Positions 5,116-5,193 of a stretch of 5,193 nt of DNA are shown piece after piece. The translations under genes and the position numbers were made by a program. The DNA is taken from assembly GCA_934569215.1 (NCBI GenBank), contig CAKTKF010000113.1:1-5193 (forward strand). The letters run 5' to 3'. The DNA is from an uncultured Oscillospiraceae bacterium (GTDB lineage Bacteria > Bacillota > Clostridia > Oscillospirales > Oscillospiraceae). Within the stretch, counting starts at the first letter, position 1, and each line of letters opens with the position of its first letter. Under the pieces are notes generated by a model. The model had not been told where the DNA came from. It made no database searches and saw only the letters and a program-made list of their open reading frames with translations.

Positions 5116-5193
5116 TTAAATCTCACCGCATACCAAAATGTCGCTCATAAAGCCGGACAAATCTCTGCTTATCAGTTCCTCAAAAATGGACAA
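5116..5193 (-). CDS. Possible C-terminal end of a leftward gene entering from the right edge
   Basis: On the minus strand the frame is open from the window edge to a TAA at 5116-5118. The 25 codons read like protein: LSIFEELISRDLSGFM, then SDILVCGEI. There is no homology I recognise, and an open run of 78 bases is common by chance. No start is in view and no clear terminator follows, although TTTTTT on the plus strand (5112-5117) overlaps the stop. The competing rightward reading (ATG at 5138) has no ribosome binding site. Treat it as tentative. Confidence 0.25.
   Translation of the reverse strand: MSIFEELISRDLSGFMSDILVCGEI

Noticed and set aside
2253..5139. Direct repeat CATACCAAAAT at 2253-2263 and 5129-5139
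   Set aside because: Eleven bases is within chance expectation, and one copy lies in the terminator stem, where pairing explains the sequence.

Overview
The window looks like a chromosomal fragment from a moderately GC-rich, gut-type member of the Clostridia (Oscillospiraceae or relatives). It appears to span the boundary between a host surface-protein gene and the recombinase end of an integrative mobile element. The lineage guess rests on the strong AGGAGG-type ribosome binding sites, the lipoprotein style, and the recombinase and small-protein types. It is an inference, not a database result.

Layout. Positions 1-103 hold three consecutive inverted repeats and a strong ribosome binding site. 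Positions 104-2014 (+) encode a 636-residue exported, probably lipid-anchored protein. It has a Pro/Asp/Gly-rich tandem-repeat segment followed by a long parallel beta-helix-like domain. Positions 2015-2287 are a hairpin-rich intergenic stretch between convergent genes, ending in a perfect 18-bp hairpin that should terminate transcription from both sides. Positions 4125-2288 (-) are a two-gene operon: an XRE-family repressor followed, with a 4-bp overlap, by a large serine recombinase. Positions 4132-4627 contain the repressor promoter, then a cluster of hairpins with no convincing gene. Positions 4628-4655 are a near-consensus rightward promoter, followed by a 48-nt co-centred hairpin and a 61-residue ORF that probably starts at a TTG (4810-4995). 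The last 200 bases contain a hairpin and possibly the last codons of a leftward gene entering from the right edge.

How the parts may work together. The recombinase and repressor are most simply the integration and control module of an ICE, IME or prophage-like element extending to the right. The most interesting signal is a 7-9 bp word, (AA)TATGCTA. It lies upstream of the -35 and near the start site of the repressor promoter, and again across the -10 of the rightward promoter. This suggests one repressor controlling both its own operon and the rightward genes. Binding is untested and the word is short, so this is a hypothesis. The 2148-2256 interval is a plausible place for an attachment junction, but no core site can be fixed from this window alone.
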